Below, in pieces: positions 1-7,361 of a stretch of DNA of 64,000 nucleotides; positions within the stretch are counted from its first letter, which is position 1, and each line of letters starts with the position of its first letter. The DNA is from Treponema ruminis. Its GTDB lineage: Bacteria; Spirochaetota; Spirochaetia; Treponematales; Treponemataceae. Made by a program: the position numbers and the translations under genes. Under the pieces are notes generated by a model. The model was not told the DNA's origin and ran no database searches. It was given only the letters and a program-made list of their open reading frames with translations. Location of the stretch: positions 2,604,001 through 2,668,000 of the forward strand of contig CP031518.1 in the NCBI GenBank assembly GCA_017161305.1. Reading direction: 5' to 3'.

Positions 1-273
1 TACAAGAGCTACCATAAAAAGCTCGCATCCCTTCTGGGCATCCCGCAAAGTCCACAGGAAGACACCCGCCCGCAAATCGAGCCAGCAAAACTGGAAGAAG
101 CCCTTTCAGCATTAAAGGAAGTGGTAAGCGTATTTGATTTTGACACTGCCGACGCAATCATGGAAGAACTAGAAAAATACTCAATGCCGGCCGAATACAA
201 AGACCGTTACGAAAAAATAAGAAAAGCAGTGCAGGCAGTAGACAAAGTTGAAATTATGAAATTATTAGCTTAA
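1..273 (+). CDS. C-terminal end of a probable hybrid histidine kinase / response regulator (partial)
   Basis: The reading frame is open from the first base and ends at TAA 271-273, giving the last 90 residues of a longer protein. The segment is acidic and helical: LEEALSALKEVV, then DFDTADAIMEELEKYSMPAEYKDRYEK split over a helix pair, ending in a short leucine tail. This resembles the tail that follows the last receiver or HPt-like region in large spirochaete and clostridial hybrid sensor kinases, where a helix pair with an ELEKY...MP..Y pattern is common. No catalytic motif lies inside the window, so the assignment rests on resemblance only. A strong terminator follows 30 bases after the stop, so this is the last gene of its transcript. 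It converges with efp. Confidence 0.5.
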   Translation, partial: YKSYHKKLASLLGIPQSPQEDTRPQIEPAKLEEALSALKEVVSVFDFDTADAIMEELEKYSMPAEYKDRYEKIRKAVQAVDKVEIMKLLA

Positions 274-302
274 ATATCAAGTTTAGATTCACTAGATAAA
301 AT

Positions 303-339
303 AAAAAAAAGACGGTCTCCCGTCGAAGACCGTCTTTTT
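303..339. terminator. Bidirectional intrinsic terminator
   Basis: An A-rich run leads into the stem GACGGTCT / AGACCGTC with a 9-base loop, followed by TTTTT. The A run on one side and T run on the other let it work on both strands. It serves the partial kinase gene on the plus strand and efp on the minus strand. Confidence 0.85.
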
Positions 340-360
340 CGTGCCAACAAAAGCTGTTTA

Positions 361-930
361 TTAGTCTTTTGCGCGTTCTACGAATGAACCGTCACGTGTA
401 TCGATTACGATGCGGTCATCTGTGTTACAGAACAATGGAACTTTAACTTCCATGCCTGTGTCGAGAGTAGCTGGTTTTGTTGATTTACCAGATGTATCGC
501 CTTTAACACCTGGCTCACAGTATGTGATTGTGCGTGTTACCTGAATTGGCAAGCGAACACCAACCGGCTTCTCGTTGTAGTATGTGATTTTTACTTCGTA
601 GTCATCATCCGGAGAGATGTAACCAGCGTTGTCGCCGAGGTAGTCCTTCTCCAAAGTGATGTCATCGAAAGTTTCCTGATCCATGAAGTGGTAGTCGTTT
701 CCGTCGATGTAAGAAAGTTTTACGTTCTTTTCAACGAGCTCAACTTCCTCAAATTTTTCGCCAGCATCAAGACCCAAGTCCTGAGTTCCGCCTGTGACAA
801 TGTTAGCAACGCGGAGTTTTGTAACCATGCCCTGGCGACCAGACTTCTGACCGAGCATCTTCTGAACGATGAGTGGAGCACCTTCATACATGAAAGCTGT
901 TCCGACTTTGATTTCGTTTGTCATCAACAT
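361..930 (-). CDS. efp: Elongation factor P, arginine-tip type
   Basis: EF-P binds between the P and E sites of the ribosome and relieves stalling at polyproline stretches. All three beta-barrel domains are present in 189 residues, the usual length, with the signature GVKGDTSGK in the third domain and the C-terminal IDTRDGSFVERAKD-like end. The loop that reaches the peptidyl-transferase centre reads KSGRQG, with Arg at residue 32, not the PGKG lysine form. In families such as Pseudomonas EF-P (KSGRNA) this arginine is rhamnosylated by EarP. The start at 930 is supported by GAGG nine bases upstream; the internal ATG at 924 would sit too far from it. EarP is not in the window. The gene converges on the preceding kinase gene with a shared terminator. 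Confidence 0.96.
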   Translation of the reverse strand: MLMTNEIKVGTAFMYEGAPLIVQKMLGQKSGRQGMVTKLRVANIVTGGTQDLGLDAGEKFEEVELVEKNVKLSYIDGNDYHFMDQETFDDITLEKDYLGDNAGYISPDDDYEVKITYYNEKPVGVRLPIQVTRTITYCEPGVKGDTSGKSTKPATLDTGMEVKVPLFCNTDDRIVIDTRDGSFVERAKD

Positions 931-1020
931 AATATGTTACCTCAAAAAATAAAGCTTTATGAGAATATTTTAGTGTATTTTCGGGAGATATTCAACAGTT
1001 AGCAAAAGACAGGGAAAAAC

Positions 1021-1130
1021 ATGGCGCCAATCCACTGGCTACGCCCTTCCGCAGCTTGCTAACGCGCGGTCGCTATGCGACTGGCTTCGCCACTGCTACA
1101 CGGCGGGGGCGGAGAGTGGTGGGAGAAAAA
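1021..1130. repeat. GC-rich palindromic intergenic element
   Basis: A GC-rich block sits in AT-rich surroundings between efp and the HEPN gene. It contains the short perfect hairpin GTCGC-tat-GCGAC near 1070 and several CGCCACT / CCACTGGC related words. No credible reading frame continues through it. It resembles in style the GC-rich palindromic blocks near 10.85, 13.95, 26.85 and 32.4 kb, but I could not align it base for base with them. Confidence 0.4.
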
Positions 1131-1156
1131 TATGTTTTACGCTAAGATTAGAAATA

Positions 1157-1891
1157 TCAATCTTTATCTATACCATAGTACATATCAAAAACTTCGTCTT
1201 TTATATCTTCAAACAATGGCAACCCCAATTTTTTCAATTCCGCAACAACTTGCTGACCTCGCAATGATTTCAAAGCATCTGAAAAAAAAGCAATAATTCC
1301 AGCCGCAGTTGTTTGTTGTTCCATTATACTTTTTGTTTTTAAAACACTATTTCGAATATCATCAGAAAGCTTTTCAGATTTTAGAGTTATATTTGTTGTA
1401 TTGTCGAGGATATAACTTAACATTTTGTCCTTTTCAGGTTTATGAAGTTCATACAACAGTTCTGACATATCTGAACCAAGTTCGAATGCAGCTTTATCCA
1501 AAGATTTTTTCCATGCACGATATGTCTCAATATCATAATCCCAATATTCTGGATGAGCCACTTCATTACGAATCGAGATAATAGAAACTTTGTTTCTGCG
1601 ATTTACGAAAAGATTGAAATTGTCAAGATTAAAGAAATTAGAATCGGATTTTTCGCGAAACAAATTCCAGTTTTCCTTTAAAAGTTCCAATAAGTAATAA
1701 CTGTCAATTTCATAGAGATGATTCCATTCTTTTTTGAAAACTTTCTTTTTTTGTAAAAATGAATCTACATAATAATCACGCCAATCTACTTGATTTAATT
1801 GAGAAAACTCAGTTTCGAGCAAATTGCCTAATTTTGGCGTTATAGCATACAGTTTTTCGTAAGTATCCTGTAAAATTCTGATTGATTCCAT
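1157..1891 (-). CDS. Swt1-type HEPN domain protein
   Basis: A 244-residue soluble protein. The middle contains a leucine-rich helix (YYLLELLKENWNLF, about residues 65-78) and the motif R108-NEVA-H113, followed by a helix with DYDIETYRAWKKSLDKAA. This arrangement matches the Swt1-like HEPN domain, where the R-x4-H pair forms the active site of many RNA-cleaving toxins and defence effectors. No signal peptide or membrane segment is visible. The gene begins 13 bases after the stop of the unknown CxxC protein gene, so the two are probably cotranscribed. RNase activity is an inference from the motif; some Swt1-HEPN proteins only mediate contacts. The C-terminal 100 residues are not recognised. Confidence 0.7.
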   Translation of the reverse strand: MESIRILQDTYEKLYAITPKLGNLLETEFSQLNQVDWRDYYVDSFLQKKKVFKKEWNHLYEIDSYYLLELLKENWNLFREKSDSNFFNLDNFNLFVNRRNKVSIISIRNEVAHPEYWDYDIETYRAWKKSLDKAAFELGSDMSELLYELHKPEKDKMLSYILDNTTNITLKSEKLSDDIRNSVLKTKSIMEQQTTAAGIIAFFSDALKSLRGQQVVAELKKLGLPLFEDIKDEVFDMYYGIDKD

Positions 1892-1904
1892 ATTTTGACC
1901 TCGC

Positions 1905-2402
1905 TTATTTGTTTTTTATACAAAATGGACAAAGTCGTATTTCTTTTTTTGTCAATTCGGCATTTTTTACAGCGATTTCTTGCGTTGGATAAATATTTAT
2001 TATAGCGTTATCTAATTTTATCTCACTATGTTTCCATAACTGACCACAGTTTGATATATGAATATGAGCATAAGATTTTTTACGAACTACATATTTCCAA
2101 CCTGTCAAAATTACAGATTTATCCATTTCATCTTTACTAACAAAATCTTCTGTTTTTACATTCTGAAATTTTTTAGTAAAATACATTTTGAAAGATGTTG
2201 AATCGACAACACCACCAACATAGTATTTCCCATATTTTACAGATTTCATTGCGTTACAGATATTTGCAGAATCATGATTTTCACACAATTCTGCAACGCA
2301 AGGCCATTTACGAATGTCTGCAACCGATAAAATAATTTCATCTTCTACATAATTGGAAATAAAATCTTCAATGAATGAAATAATTTGCTCTTTTTTGCTC
2401 AT
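1905..2402 (-). CDS. Unknown protein with C-terminal CxxC motif, partner of HEPN gene
   Basis: A 165-residue protein that I do not recognise. The N-terminal third (IISFIEDFISNYVEDEI, then SVADIRKWPCVAELC) looks helical and could be a small winged-helix domain. The middle is basic. The C-terminal part has HIHISNCGQLW and ends CPFCIKNK, so C118 plus the CPFC pair could bind a metal. A Shine-Dalgarno GGAG lies seven bases before the ATG. It lies 58 bases after the LPP20 gene and 13 bases before the HEPN gene, all on the minus strand. Tight pairing with a HEPN protein suggests an antitoxin, adaptor or target-recognition role, but nothing in the sequence proves this. Confidence 0.55.
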   Translation of the reverse strand: MSKKEQIISFIEDFISNYVEDEIILSVADIRKWPCVAELCENHDSANICNAMKSVKYGKYYVGGVVDSTSFKMYFTKKFQNVKTEDFVSKDEMDKSVILTGWKYVVRKKSYAHIHISNCGQLWKHSEIKLDNAIINIYPTQEIAVKNAELTKKEIRLCPFCIKNK

Positions 2403-2460
2403 TTTTTTTCTCCAATATCATTCTCAATTAATCGTAAGATCAATCAGTAACTTCTGTCTT

Positions 2461-3456
2461 TTACAGTTTGCAAATCTCAGCCCTAACATCATTTTCAATA
2501 ATATCGGTAATCGCTTTGCGTACTTTCATATCAACAAAGTTTTCGGCTTCCTTAAAGCCTGAAATTTGTTCGGCTGTCTTACTGAATGAAAAAATTGATT
2601 CATTGCTGTTCCTTACATCGATTGAAACCGATGGTTGTACAACTATGGTGTCTGAAAAAACAGCCTTTTCAGCTTGAATTGTTACTAAGATAGAATATGA
2701 ATATTCTGAATTTTTGCGACTGTAGCCTGCATCTGAAATAACCTTTTCTACCAATGCTTTATATGCTTTTCCATCACTGTTTATGATGACTTTCATAGAA
2801 ATATTCAACTTGGTACTTGCTATTTTTTCATCAATACCTGCAATTACGGAAATATCTTTTTCATATTTTTCATATCCAGACTTATAAAGTATCAAAGAAA
2901 AATCGAGCACATCGGAATATTCTTGTCCTGCAATTTTGCTTTCATTAAACAAGGCAATTTTCTTAAATGGGTCTTTTTCATTTAGGGCAGAATTGTAAAA
3001 CGAATAGAAGCGTTTTTGAGCCGAAATGATTGTACTTTCGTAATTTGAAAAAGCTTCTTTTCTGTTCAGATATGCACAATCATAATATTGCTTATCGCCG
3101 AAACTCCTCCAACTTTGGGTATGCTGAACCCCGGCAAGCGTAATTTGAGATTTTACAGTAATTTCACGGTCAATTGATTCTCTGTTTTCTCCCGTGTTAA
3201 CAAGCGTTTGATGCGCTTTTGTGACTGAATTGATTTCGTGAGTAAAATATGCAGCAAGATTCGCTTCTGCAAGAGTTCTTGCAAGTTCTTCTGTGCTTGC
3301 ATGAGCGATGCCTGTCACATATTCTTTATGCGGAAAAAACTGCTCGATTGTGTACGAATCTACCCACAAAGGTTTCTCGTATTTTGGAATAGAAGAACAT
3401 GAAACGAAAAGAGAAAAAAGAAGACTCGCACAAACGATCAAAGCAGATTTTTTCAC
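2461..3456 (-). CDS. LPP20-family lipoprotein
   Basis: A 331-residue lipoprotein starting at GTG (3456) with GGAAAG six bases upstream; no better ATG is available. The signal peptide ends in LFVSC, so Cys20 is the likely lipidated residue. The next segment (KPLWVDSY... YVTGIAHASTEELARTLAEANLAAYFTHEI) matches the LPP20 domain found in outer-membrane-associated lipoproteins of Helicobacter, Vibrio (FlgP-like) and spirochaetes. The C-terminal half has alternating strands and no clear family. It is the last gene of the four-gene envelope operon, 19 bases after the GLUG gene. A structural or stress role in the outer envelope is likely; no enzymatic motif is visible. Confidence 0.8.
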   Translation of the reverse strand: MKKSALIVCASLLFSLFVSCSSIPKYEKPLWVDSYTIEQFFPHKEYVTGIAHASTEELARTLAEANLAAYFTHEINSVTKAHQTLVNTGENRESIDREITVKSQITLAGVQHTQSWRSFGDKQYYDCAYLNRKEAFSNYESTIISAQKRFYSFYNSALNEKDPFKKIALFNESKIAGQEYSDVLDFSLILYKSGYEKYEKDISVIAGIDEKIASTKLNISMKVIINSDGKAYKALVEKVISDAGYSRKNSEYSYSILVTIQAEKAVFSDTIVVQPSVSIDVRNSNESIFSFSKTAEQISGFKEAENFVDMKVRKAITDIIENDVRAEICKL

Positions 3457-3475
3457 AGCACACTTTCCAGAATAA

Positions 3476-5800
3476 TTATTTTCGCCATGTAATGCCGCTC
3501 AGAACAGGCCAGCCGTCTGTGCCAGCCAACCATGTGCCGTAAGAGTTCGCAGAAGCCCATGCGTTTAAGACTTCAAGAAGAGTGCCAGTATAATCAAGCG
3601 TAGTGCTACCATAAGCAGAAATCTGGTCTGTGGCAAGTTTGAATGTGCCTACAGAGCCTCCTACACCAGAGGCAGTAGCCCCGCTGCTGCTAATGAAGTA
3701 GTTGCAGCTCTGATATTTTGCAGAAGCTTCGGATGAATAACCGATGCCCCGCAGATAGATGCTGGTACCAGTACCGTCTACAGTTCCATAGAAAGCATTG
3801 TTCTTTGCATACGCATATTGATTAATAGATGATGATGTCGATGTTGTAACTTCACTATATCCAAAAATACCACCAGTATATGAAGTTGTGCTTGCTTTTC
3901 CTTTAATTGCCCCAGATGAAATATTGTTGTTAATCGAGCTGTAGTAGTTGTTGTAGTAGTTGTAGTAGTAGTAATAGATTCGACCTGCAATACCACCTGC
4001 GTAGCATGTAGCAGAAGAAGTAACCGTTACATCGCCATAGTTTTCACAATTAGAGGCAGATCCACACAACATATAGCCACTTATGCCACCGGCATTACAA
4101 ATTGAAGCAGAAGTGCCCGTGATGTTGCCATAGTTTACACATTTCAAATTTGATGCAAATTTATCGTCATATCCGCAGATACCTCCAACATTTAGCGCGT
4201 ATGAAGCCGTCATGTTTGCAGTAACAGGACTGTAATTTGCGCAGTTTGTCACATATTCATAACTGTAATTACTTGAATCAGAGAATGATCCTTCTGCATA
4301 TCCAACAACGCCTCCACAACCGTACTCGGAACCACTACCCATAGTTGCGTTGATTTCAACTTTGTTAGCACAATTTTTTAATTCTGCCTGCGCAATTTTT
4401 CCAACAACCCCACCAACATAATAACCATTTGTTACTTTCATGTAGCCCTGTACGCTCACATTTTTTACGACGGCGCTTGAACCGCTTACATAGCCAAACA
4501 ACCCTGCATACGAACATGAAGAATTAATATACAAGCCTTTTACGGTGTGGTTTGCACCATCGAAATTTCCTTCGAAGGCTTTGCTTGCACCACCAATCGG
4601 CTTCCACTGAATGTACGAAGCAGAGGCATCCGTTACAGTAGAGCCATAGTTTAAGTCGATGTCCGCACCAAGCTTAATGTAGTTTCCGCTATAGCTTGTG
4701 CCGTTGTTTACCATGTAGGCAAAATCTGCAAGCTGCTGGCTTGTTGTAATGATATAAGGATTGTTCAGAGTTCCTTCGCCAGTCCATGTTAAGGTTGGTT
4801 CTGCAGTTGGATATGACCAGTCATGGCTGACACCCTCAGTAGATTTTTCAACTTTTGCATAAAAAGTCACATTATCAGTGTAATCACCTGCATTCCAGCT
4901 TTTTATTTCGGTGTCCGAAAAATCACTTTTGGTATACCAGCCACCAAAAGCTGTTCCGTTCGTAAAATTGGCCGCCACAGGCAATGTCACACCTTGACTT
5001 GAATTAAAACTTGAAGGAGCTGTAAATCCTTCTGCCCATGAAAGTCCGTTCAGCACATAAGTTATGCTATACACTGTGTTAAGGTTCTCTATATTAATCA
5101 CTGTTGAAGACTCGCAACCTTTTGCTACATTCACGATTTCCCGCCAGTAACCGATTTGCATTGTTTTTACTGAGTCCTGATACAAATAGAAAACAAGCAG
5201 ATAAGAACCTGATGGAATATTTGTGTCAGTAAATGTTACTTTCTGTAAACTGTCAGAATGTTCAGCTGGCGTAAGAGTTTTAAGAGCAAAGTCAGCGTTT
5301 TCGCTTCCGTCTATGTTACATAGTTGTGCCGTTGCAGCAACAACCTGAGAAGTTTTTGCAAAAGTTAACGTTACATTTGCACCGCCAGTTCCTGTAGCAT
5401 AGTCAAAAGTCACTCCGGTGAAAGTAAATGTAAGAGTTGATGAAGATGAGCTTATGTTCTGGTTAGGTAGCGTCGCTGTTGCAATTTTTACAGAATCTGC
5501 ATAGGCATCGAGCGAAAAAGACCAAGTTCCACCTTCAAGCCAAAGTGTCTGGCTCTGTAAATCAGCCGCAGATTTGTTTGAAATTAAGACGCGGCTTTCC
5601 CCAGAATGAATGCCTGTGAGAGTGTATGTCGCATTCAAAAATCCCGAAGGCATAACCGTCCGCGCAAGTTCTATGTTAAGCTGTACGCGTACACCAGATT
5701 CATTTTCGTCCGTCTCTTTTTCTGCGACAGGCGAACAGCCTAAAAGCAATGCACTTATTAAAAGTGCTACAACTAGAAAAAATCGTTTTTTAATATTCAT
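3476..5800 (-). CDS. GLUG-repeat surface lipoprotein
   Basis: A 774-residue lipoprotein. The ATG at 5800 is preferred over the upstream in-frame ATG at 5851, because it has AGGAG six bases away and opens a proper signal peptide (KKRFF, hydrophobic core, LLLGC; Cys22 lipidated). The first 300 residues are Ser/Thr-rich beta structure, with an InlB-like strand region around residues 250-310 (FGGWYTKSDF). From about residue 350 the pattern is KLGADIDL, then FDGANHTVKGLYI, then repeated GGVVG, GGICGY, GGISGY and GGIAG units separated by CANY/CVNY/CENY turns, typical of GLUG repeats in surface adhesins. A Tyr/Asn-rich tract interrupts the repeats. The start is one base after the stop of the upstream gene, which implies translational coupling. 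Confidence 0.82.
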   Translation of the reverse strand: MNIKKRFFLVVALLISALLLGCSPVAEKETDENESGVRVQLNIELARTVMPSGFLNATYTLTGIHSGESRVLISNKSAADLQSQTLWLEGGTWSFSLDAYADSVKIATATLPNQNISSSSSTLTFTFTGVTFDYATGTGGANVTLTFAKTSQVVAATAQLCNIDGSENADFALKTLTPAEHSDSLQKVTFTDTNIPSGSYLLVFYLYQDSVKTMQIGYWREIVNVAKGCESSTVINIENLNTVYSITYVLNGLSWAEGFTAPSSFNSSQGVTLPVAANFTNGTAFGGWYTKSDFSDTEIKSWNAGDYTDNVTFYAKVEKSTEGVSHDWSYPTAEPTLTWTGEGTLNNPYIITTSQQLADFAYMVNNGTSYSGNYIKLGADIDLNYGSTVTDASASYIQWKPIGGASKAFEGNFDGANHTVKGLYINSSCSYAGLFGYVSGSSAVVKNVSVQGYMKVTNGYYVGGVVGKIAQAELKNCANKVEINATMGSGSEYGCGGVVGYAEGSFSDSSNYSYEYVTNCANYSPVTANMTASYALNVGGICGYDDKFASNLKCVNYGNITGTSASICNAGGISGYMLCGSASNCENYGDVTVTSSATCYAGGIAGRIYYYYYNYYNNYYSSINNNISSGAIKGKASTTSYTGGIFGYSEVTTSTSSSINQYAYAKNNAFYGTVDGTGTSIYLRGIGYSSEASAKYQSCNYFISSSGATASGVGGSVGTFKLATDQISAYGSTTLDYTGTLLEVLNAWASANSYGTWLAGTDGWPVLSGITWRK
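3930..3976. repeat. Imperfect GTA/GTT triplet tract inside the GLUG gene
   Basis: On the plus strand the tract reads as imperfect GTA and GTT triplets; on the coding strand these are TAC and AAC codons giving a Tyr/Asn run (YYYYNYYNNYY). It is in frame, so slippage would change the protein length without a frameshift. Confidence 0.75.
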
Positions 5801-5801
5801 G

Positions 5802-7343
5802 CTATGCTCCTTTCTTTTGAATATATTTATATGCTGAATAATAAATTCCATCTTTTACAGCAGTAACCGTGACAAAATGCCAGCCAGTTTCACGAGATAC
5901 AAGCTCAATTATTGCTGTATTTGCATTTCCAGTGATTGCAACTCCATCAAGTGTCCATGCGTAACTTTCAAATCCACTTGAAGCCGTAAGCGAAACTTCG
6001 CTAGCAGAGTTTTCAGAATTTATGGAAAGTAAAACTGAATTTTCTGCAAAATCAAAGTGTATTTTTCCTGTCTGTATATCCGCGATTCCAGCAGAAGTTT
6101 TTTTCTGTATCTGCATGGCCGCTGAATAATACACTCCGTCATTTGCATGAGCAGTAACGGTTATGACATGCCAGCCAGCTGACAACTGTGCAAAAGCCAC
6201 AGTTTCCGTATTTGCATTCCCAGAGAGAGATACACCGTCAACCGTCCATGCATAACCATCTAAACCATTTGTAGCGGTAAGTATAATCTGACTAGCAGAA
6301 GTCTTAGCCGTTATGGAAAGAGCATCAGTATTTTTTGCAAAGCCAATGCCTATCGCCCCCAGTTGCACATCAGTAGCTCCGGTCGAGCCTGTCTTCTGAA
6401 CCTGCATACTTGCTGAATAATAAAATCCGTCACTTGTACTGGCTGTAACAGTTATGTTGTGCCAGCCAATCGATAATTCTTCAAAAACCAGACTTGCAGT
6501 ATTGCCACTTCCAGAAATCAGTGAGCCGTCTAAAGTCCATGAGTAAGACTCAAAACCGCTGGTAGCCGTAAATGAAACAGACTTTGCACCCGCAAGAGAT
6601 GTAACGGAAAAGCTCTTGCGGCTTTCAGAATCCAAGACAGTCGTAATTCCAGAGCACAGTATTTCTGGCTCAACAGTTGTTTGCTTTTCAATTTGAGCAT
6701 TTGCAGAGTAATAAATTCCAGCCTCATTCTTTGCAATCACAGTTACAATGTGAGTACCAGCAGTCAGCGTAGATAAATCAATAACAGCAGAACTTTCACT
6801 TTCTGCCAGCACAGCAGCATCCAGCATCCATGCATACGAACTAAAGCCCTTCGTTGCAGTAAATGAAAATAAATTTCCTTCATTTGTATACGACATGGAA
6901 ATACTTTCGGAGTCACTTCTGTCAAAATTGGTTGTTACACCAGAGCCAACCGGTCTTTTTTCACTCATGACCTGAAAATATGTCGAAGCAGAAAAATAAT
7001 TTCCGTCTGCATCACAGGTAATAACCGTAGCAAGATGCCAGCCGCCTTCCAAGTTATCATATTTTATTGAAATTTCATTTTCACTTCCTGCAACTGATTT
7101 TTCGTCTACAGTCCATGAATATGAGGTAAAGCCTGTACTGGCAGTCAGCTTAACACTGTCATTGCCAGTCACAGTAGCAAGCGATATATCATCGGCGGCA
7201 GAAAAAGAAACAACCGAAATACCTTTTATCCTGGCATTGAAACTCTCCGAAAGATTCTCGGCGGCACTAAATTTTTCATTAAGAAAGGCGGCACAAGAAA
7301 CAAAAATCATTGGAATAAAAATCAAAACAATTTTCTTAATCAT
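5802..7343 (-). CDS. Lipoprotein with five tandem Ig/PKD-like repeats
   Basis: A 513-residue lipoprotein with signal peptide ending IFVSC (Cys17). After the anchor come five repeats of about 85-95 residues. Each carries a GF.SY.W..D core, a loop, then GWH..TVTA....G.YYSA and a short Gln-Lys-rich linker (QVQK, QIQKK, YIQKK). The pattern is that of PKD or bacterial Ig-like beta-sandwich domains used as spacers on cell surfaces. The repeats are similar but not identical, so the expansion is not very recent. The gene lies 18 bases after the barrel protein gene, and its TAG stop is one base before the start of the GLUG gene. It is probably an extended stalk or adhesin exposed in the periplasm or on the outer surface. 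Confidence 0.8.
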   Translation of the reverse strand: MIKKIVLIFIPMIFVSCAAFLNEKFSAAENLSESFNARIKGISVVSFSAADDISLATVTGNDSVKLTASTGFTSYSWTVDEKSVAGSENEISIKYDNLEGGWHLATVITCDADGNYFSASTYFQVMSEKRPVGSGVTTNFDRSDSESISMSYTNEGNLFSFTATKGFSSYAWMLDAAVLAESESSAVIDLSTLTAGTHIVTVIAKNEAGIYYSANAQIEKQTTVEPEILCSGITTVLDSESRKSFSVTSLAGAKSVSFTATSGFESYSWTLDGSLISGSGNTASLVFEELSIGWHNITVTASTSDGFYYSASMQVQKTGSTGATDVQLGAIGIGFAKNTDALSITAKTSASQIILTATNGLDGYAWTVDGVSLSGNANTETVAFAQLSAGWHVITVTAHANDGVYYSAAMQIQKKTSAGIADIQTGKIHFDFAENSVLLSINSENSASEVSLTASSGFESYAWTLDGVAITGNANTAIIELVSRETGWHFVTVTAVKDGIYYSAYKYIQKKGA

Positions 7344-7361
7344 TTTTCGCTCTCCTCCTTT

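Noticed and set aside
3476-7343. Repeats in the lipoprotein genes as a CRISPR or DNA-level direct repeat array
   Set aside because: The repetition is at protein level with divergent DNA; there are no regular identical repeats and spacers.
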